Assembly: GCA_910589545.1 (NCBI GenBank)
Contig: CAJUSY010000012.1
Coordinates: 1 to 64,000 of the forward strand
DNA from: Peptoniphilaceae bacterium
GTDB taxonomy: Bacteria > Bacillota > Clostridia > Tissierellales > Peptoniphilaceae
DNA: 64,000 bases
Direction: 5' to 3'
A program made the translations under genes and the position numbers. The notes beneath the pieces were generated by a model, which was not told the origin of the DNA, did no database searches, and was given only the letters and a program-made list of their open reading frames with translations. This document shows positions 61,814 to 64,000 of the stretch, piece after piece. Each line of letters begins with the position of its first letter. Within the stretch, counting starts at the first letter, position 1.

Positions 61814-62020
61814 CTAGTTACATACCCATTTTGTAAGAATACTAGGTATGGAACAGCAACAGGCACATCCACAACCGCAACCGCAACCGCAACCACCTTT
61901 ATTGTCACTTCCTGAACTACTGCTGTTAGTAGTAGCTCCGTGATTCCCTGAAGATCTGGAATCCTTTTCAGAAGTCCATAAAAGTTCTACTATTTCTTTT
62001 TTCTTTTCGTTTTTTTCCAT
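61814..62020 (-). CDS. Cys-rich RiPP precursor peptide
   Basis: The 68-residue peptide has a charged leader (1-22: EKNEKKKEIVELLW with an amphipathic docking helix), a Ser/Thr/Gly-rich middle (23-41) and a core with Cys44, 46, 48, 50, 52, 54, 55 and 56 in CGCGCGCGCACCC, then SIPSILTKWVCN ending with Cys67. The AAAGGAGG ribosome site is strong. The eight cysteines, each behind Gly, Ala or Cys, are ideal thiazole sites. A small metallothionein was considered but the neighbouring enzymes argue for a modified peptide. Cleavage point and final modifications are unknown. Confidence 0.9.
   Translation of the reverse strand: MEKNEKKKEIVELLWTSEKDSRSSGNHGATTNSSSSGSDNKGGCGCGCGCGCACCCSIPSILTKWVCN
61871..61894 (-). 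repeat. Hexanucleotide repeat in the precursor core
   Basis: Three exact GGTTGC units (complement GCAACC at 61877, 61883, 61889) and one variant (61871) encode the Gly-Cys pairs. Slippage here would add or remove Cys in pairs with Gly without frameshift. Confidence 0.85.
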
Positions 62021-62043
62021 AAAATTTCCTCCTTTAAATTTAT

Positions 62044-62059
62044 GTTAATGATCATTAAC
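62044..62059. promoter_or_regulatory. Perfect 16-bp palindrome upstream of the precursor
   Basis: GTTAATGATCATTAAC lies in the 90-bp gap between the M50 gene and the precursor, just before its ribosome site. It could be an operator or a small mRNA hairpin. A separate promoter for the precursor was not clearly seen. Confidence 0.5.
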
Positions 62060-62110
62060 TACAGTAATATAAGCTTACCTAACTTGTTATATTTTCCTTC
62101 TAATCTACAT

Positions 62111-62584
62111 TTATTTATCTTCTACTGTTTTCATGATATTTAAAATACGCATCCCATCACTGCTACAATATAGATATTTTAAAGGTAAAATAGTTGCTAC
62201 AAAAAAACTAGCATTAGTCGCTATCGAATACAACATCATGTGCTTTGCAAATTCATTAGGTTCACTATTTCCTTTATATAATATTATTAATAAAACTGTC
62301 ATTACAAAACTAAATAACGGACCCCCAAGAGTCGGCATAATTTTTCTCAATTTATTAGACTTATTATATCTATCCAAATCTTCTAATTCCCAATATCCAT
62401 GACCCGCTATGGGTATAGATTTAATAGCAAATTTTTTAAAATCAATTATACTTTTACCAATACCAATCTCTATTCGGTAATTCTTAATATCACAAAAAAT
62501 TTTAGCCATTATTATGTGTCCTAGCTCATGCACAAGACACGAAATCATAAATATCATATAATAGCAAAGTATTCTTTTTATCAT
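62111..62584 (-). CDS. M50-like membrane metalloprotease (RiPP operon)
   Basis: The 157-residue integral membrane protein has the zinc motif HELGH (19-23) in its first helix, GGP-type residues (PTLGGPLFSF) and a C-terminal SSDG, where Asp143 could be the third ligand, as in M50 site-2-type proteases. It is shorter than standard M50 enzymes. As the first gene of the operon it could remove the leader, which the exporter lacks the domain to do. A slightly earlier ATG contains the SD GGAG; the ATG at 62584 is preferred. Confidence 0.82.
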   Translation of the reverse strand: MIKRILCYYMIFMISCLVHELGHIIMAKIFCDIKNYRIEIGIGKSIIDFKKFAIKSIPIAGHGYWELEDLDRYNKSNKLRKIMPTLGGPLFSFVMTVLLIILYKGNSEPNEFAKHMMLYSIATNASFFVATILPLKYLYCSSDGMRILNIMKTVEDK

Positions 62585-62637
62585 TCTGATCTCCATATAA
62601 TTAATGTATTTTAATTTTTATTTTTGATTACGCTTTC

Positions 62638-62666
62638 AGTATAACTCTAGCAATTTTATTTGTCAA
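62638..62666 (-). promoter_or_regulatory. Promoter of the RiPP operon
   Basis: TTGACA (complement of 62661-62666), exactly 17 bp and TATACT (complement of 62638-62643), about 45 bp before the M50 start. It should drive the whole cluster. Confidence 0.88.
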
Positions 62667-62698
62667 GAACATTATAATAATTTTATAAATATTTTACA

Positions 62699-62717
62699 AT
62701 CAGTAATTTTTACTGAT
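62699..62717. promoter_or_regulatory. Inverted repeat upstream of the RiPP promoter
   Basis: ATCAGTAA and TTACTGAT surround TTT, about 32 bp upstream of the -35. It may bind a regulator encoded elsewhere, since the cluster has none. No gene is seen elsewhere in 62597-62850. Confidence 0.45.
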
Positions 62718-62845
62718 TATTAATTGATAATCTTATGCATTAAAGTCATATGACGACCCATATATTTTTAATACTAATTTGGGGTATGCCTCAGAAAACA
62801 TTTAGTTCTAATTAATACACAAAAAACATATAAGCCGATAAATAA

Positions 62846-62889
62846 TTAAAAAGCGGAATGTCCTGTGATATACAGATTACATTCCGCTT
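62846..62889 (-). terminator. Terminator of the rnf operon
   Basis: AAGCGGAATGT pairs with ACATTCCGCTT across a loop of 17 bases and is followed by TTTAATTA on the minus strand. It is 8 bp beyond the rnfB stop codon. Confidence 0.85.
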
Positions 62890-62897
62890 GTAAATTA

Positions 62898-63749
62898 TTA
62901 AGCTTCTTTTGAAGGTGCTTCTTGAGCTTTTGCTTTAGCTTGTTCTTCTTTTATTTTAAGTCCTGGATAAATAGCTTTTGTAGGACATTTGTCTACTGCT
63001 TTTTGAACTTGTTCAGGGTCCAATCCTTCAGCGTTATTGAAGTGAGCTAAGTTATCTTCAACGCTGAATCCATCTGGACACATCTTAGCACAAATTCCAC
63101 AAGCAATACATCCAACTTTACAGTATTGTCTTACATCTTTACCTTTATCGTGACTGTTACATCTTACGTAAACTTCTTGATCGTAGTCAACAAGTTTAAT
63201 AATATTTCTTGGACAGATTTCGATACATTTTTTACAAGATGTACATTTTTCTTTATCTACTAATGCAATGCCATTTACAATGTGAATCGCATCGAATTCA
63301 CACACATCTACACAGCTTCCGCAACCCAAGCATCCGTCTGGACAAGTTTTGCTTCCACCTTGAAGATTATGGTTAACTCTACAATCCATAATACCTTTGT
63401 ATTTGAATTTTTCAGTAGCGTATTCTGGAGTTCCTTGGCACATTACACAAGCAACTTGCTTTGCAGAATCCACTGCATCAGCTCCCATAAAAGCTGCTAA
63501 TTTGTCGGCAGTTTCTTTTCCACCAACTGGACATGAATTACAAGGTGCTCCTTTGTTTACGATGGCATCTGCAAGTCCATCGCAACCTGGAAATCCACAG
63601 GCACCACAGTTTGCACCAGGTAACATTTCTCTTACTTTAAGTACTCTTCTATCAACTTGAACTTCGAATTTTTTAGATGCAAAACCCAAAAGCAATGCAA
63701 ATAAAATTCCTAGTACTCCTAAGATTATAAATGGAGTTAAAATTGTCAT
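62898..63749 (-). CDS. rnfB: Rnf complex iron-sulfur subunit RnfB
   Basis: The 283-residue protein has an N-terminal membrane helix (about 1-25), the CGACGFPGCDG cluster motif and then three 4Fe-4S motifs (GCLGCGSCVDVCEF, KCTSCKKCIEICPRN, GCIACGICAKMCPDG). RnfB accepts electrons from ferredoxin for the Na+/H+-translocating ferredoxin:NAD oxidoreductase. It closes the rnf operon, as in most Firmicutes (CDGEAB). The C-terminus is Ala/Lys/Glu-rich. Confidence 0.96.
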   Translation of the reverse strand: MTILTPFIILGVLGILFALLLGFASKKFEVQVDRRVLKVREMLPGANCGACGFPGCDGLADAIVNKGAPCNSCPVGGKETADKLAAFMGADAVDSAKQVACVMCQGTPEYATEKFKYKGIMDCRVNHNLQGGSKTCPDGCLGCGSCVDVCEFDAIHIVNGIALVDKEKCTSCKKCIEICPRNIIKLVDYDQEVYVRCNSHDKGKDVRQYCKVGCIACGICAKMCPDGFSVEDNLAHFNNAEGLDPEQVQKAVDKCPTKAIYPGLKIKEEQAKAKAQEAPSKEA

Positions 63750-63759
63750 TTGTTACCTC

Positions 63760-64000
63760 CTATACCAATCCGCCGAATCCGAAGAATGTCATCGCCATTA
63801 ATCCAATAGCAATAAATGCGATTGGAACACCTTTAAAACTTTCAGGAATATTTTTGTTCAATGCGATTCTTTCTCTGATTGCAGCTAATAAAGTTATCGC
63901 TAAAATGAAACCTAGTGAAGCACCGATAGCACTTGCTAATGTTTCAATTAAGTTGTATTTTTCTTTTACGTTTGCTAATGCAACACCCAATACTATACAG
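63760..64000 (-). CDS. rnfA: Rnf complex membrane subunit RnfA (3' part)
   Basis: The reading frame runs off the right edge, encoding the last 79 residues of RnfA: CIVLGVALANVKEKYNL, GASLGFILAITLLAAIRERI and a C-terminal membrane helix. Full RnfA is about 190 residues with six helices. It is 10 bp from rnfB. The upstream rnfC, D, G and E genes are expected beyond the window. Confidence 0.92.
   Translation of the reverse strand, partial: CIVLGVALANVKEKYNLIETLASAIGASLGFILAITLLAAIRERIALNKNIPESFKGVPIAFIAIGLMAMTFFGFGGLV

Noticed and set aside
61814..62020. Metallothionein or plain structural Cys-rich peptide
   Set aside because: The regular Gly-Cys alternation could bind metal, but the charged leader, strong ribosome site and adjacent YcaO, E1-like and SagB-like genes make a RiPP precursor far more likely.
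54978..62584. Thiopeptide or lanthipeptide cluster
   Set aside because: No lantibiotic-type dehydratase, LanC or cycloaddition enzyme is encoded; the enzyme set is that of azole-forming TOMM clusters with an added radical SAM enzyme.

Overview
The window is low-GC Gram-positive DNA of an anaerobe, most likely Finegoldia magna or a close Peptoniphilaceae relative. This assignment is an inference; no 16S rRNA gene is present. It rests on strong AGGAGG ribosome binding sites, pyruvate:ferredoxin oxidoreductase and Rnf genes, an L27 with a Prp-cleaved N-terminus, HPr kinase, CsoR/CopZ/CopA, a T-box leader and three secreted proteins with cell-wall-binding repeat 2 (CWB2). I see no tRNA, rRNA, IS transposase, prophage or CRISPR array.

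Layout. 0.2-5.3 kb: ribosome hibernation factor, a copper operon (csoR-copZ-copA) and, divergently, pncB. 5.3-12.5 kb: housekeeping genes (apt, CNNM/CBS transporter, RNase H, alpha-amylase, rlmB, rae1-like, udp) and a T-box-controlled trpP. 12.8-16.6 kb: an unassigned four-gene operon (acyl-CoA dehydrogenase-like, soluble PhnD-like binding protein, MetE-like, OsmC-like). 16.8-21.6 kb: PFOR and HprK. 21.8-25.7 kb: two CWB2 cell-wall hydrolases, each preceded by WalR-type direct repeats. 25.7-31.1 kb: two lipoproteins, a GntR/membrane-protein pair and thiazole salvage (thiW-thiM-thiE). 31.1-38.7 kb: uvrC, an Xaa-Pro aminopeptidase, ychF and a CWB2-GH25 lysozyme. 38.8-52.3 kb: a long block of conserved cell-cycle and ribosome genes (ridA, rsfS, yqeK, nadD, yhbY, obgE, rpmA, prp, rplU, rng-like, minD-like, pbp2, mreDCB, radC). 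52.4-54.7 kb: pcp with DUF969/DUF979 membrane proteins. 54.9-62.6 kb: a RiPP island. 62.9-64 kb: rnfB and the end of rnfA.

The main discovery candidate is the 54.98-62.58 kb operon. It encodes a 68-residue precursor with a CGCGCGCGCACCC core, a split azoline cyclodehydratase (E1/ThiF-like protein plus YcaO ending in PHPFP), a SagB-like flavin dehydrogenase, a radical SAM/SPASM enzyme, an ABC exporter and two related M50-like membrane proteins, one of which has lost the first zinc-binding His. A sigma-A promoter precedes it, a 13-bp hairpin separates precursor from enzyme genes, and related terminator hairpins flank the island.

The second candidate is a family of three roughly 165-190 bp intergenic elements (7362-7548, 28545-28710, 34873-35050). 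Their loops and block motifs are conserved, but their helix arms differ in sequence between copies while staying complementary within each copy. A third theme is degeneration in the mre/min cluster: the MreB phosphate-2 Asp is Asn, and the MinD-like protein has no Walker A loop.
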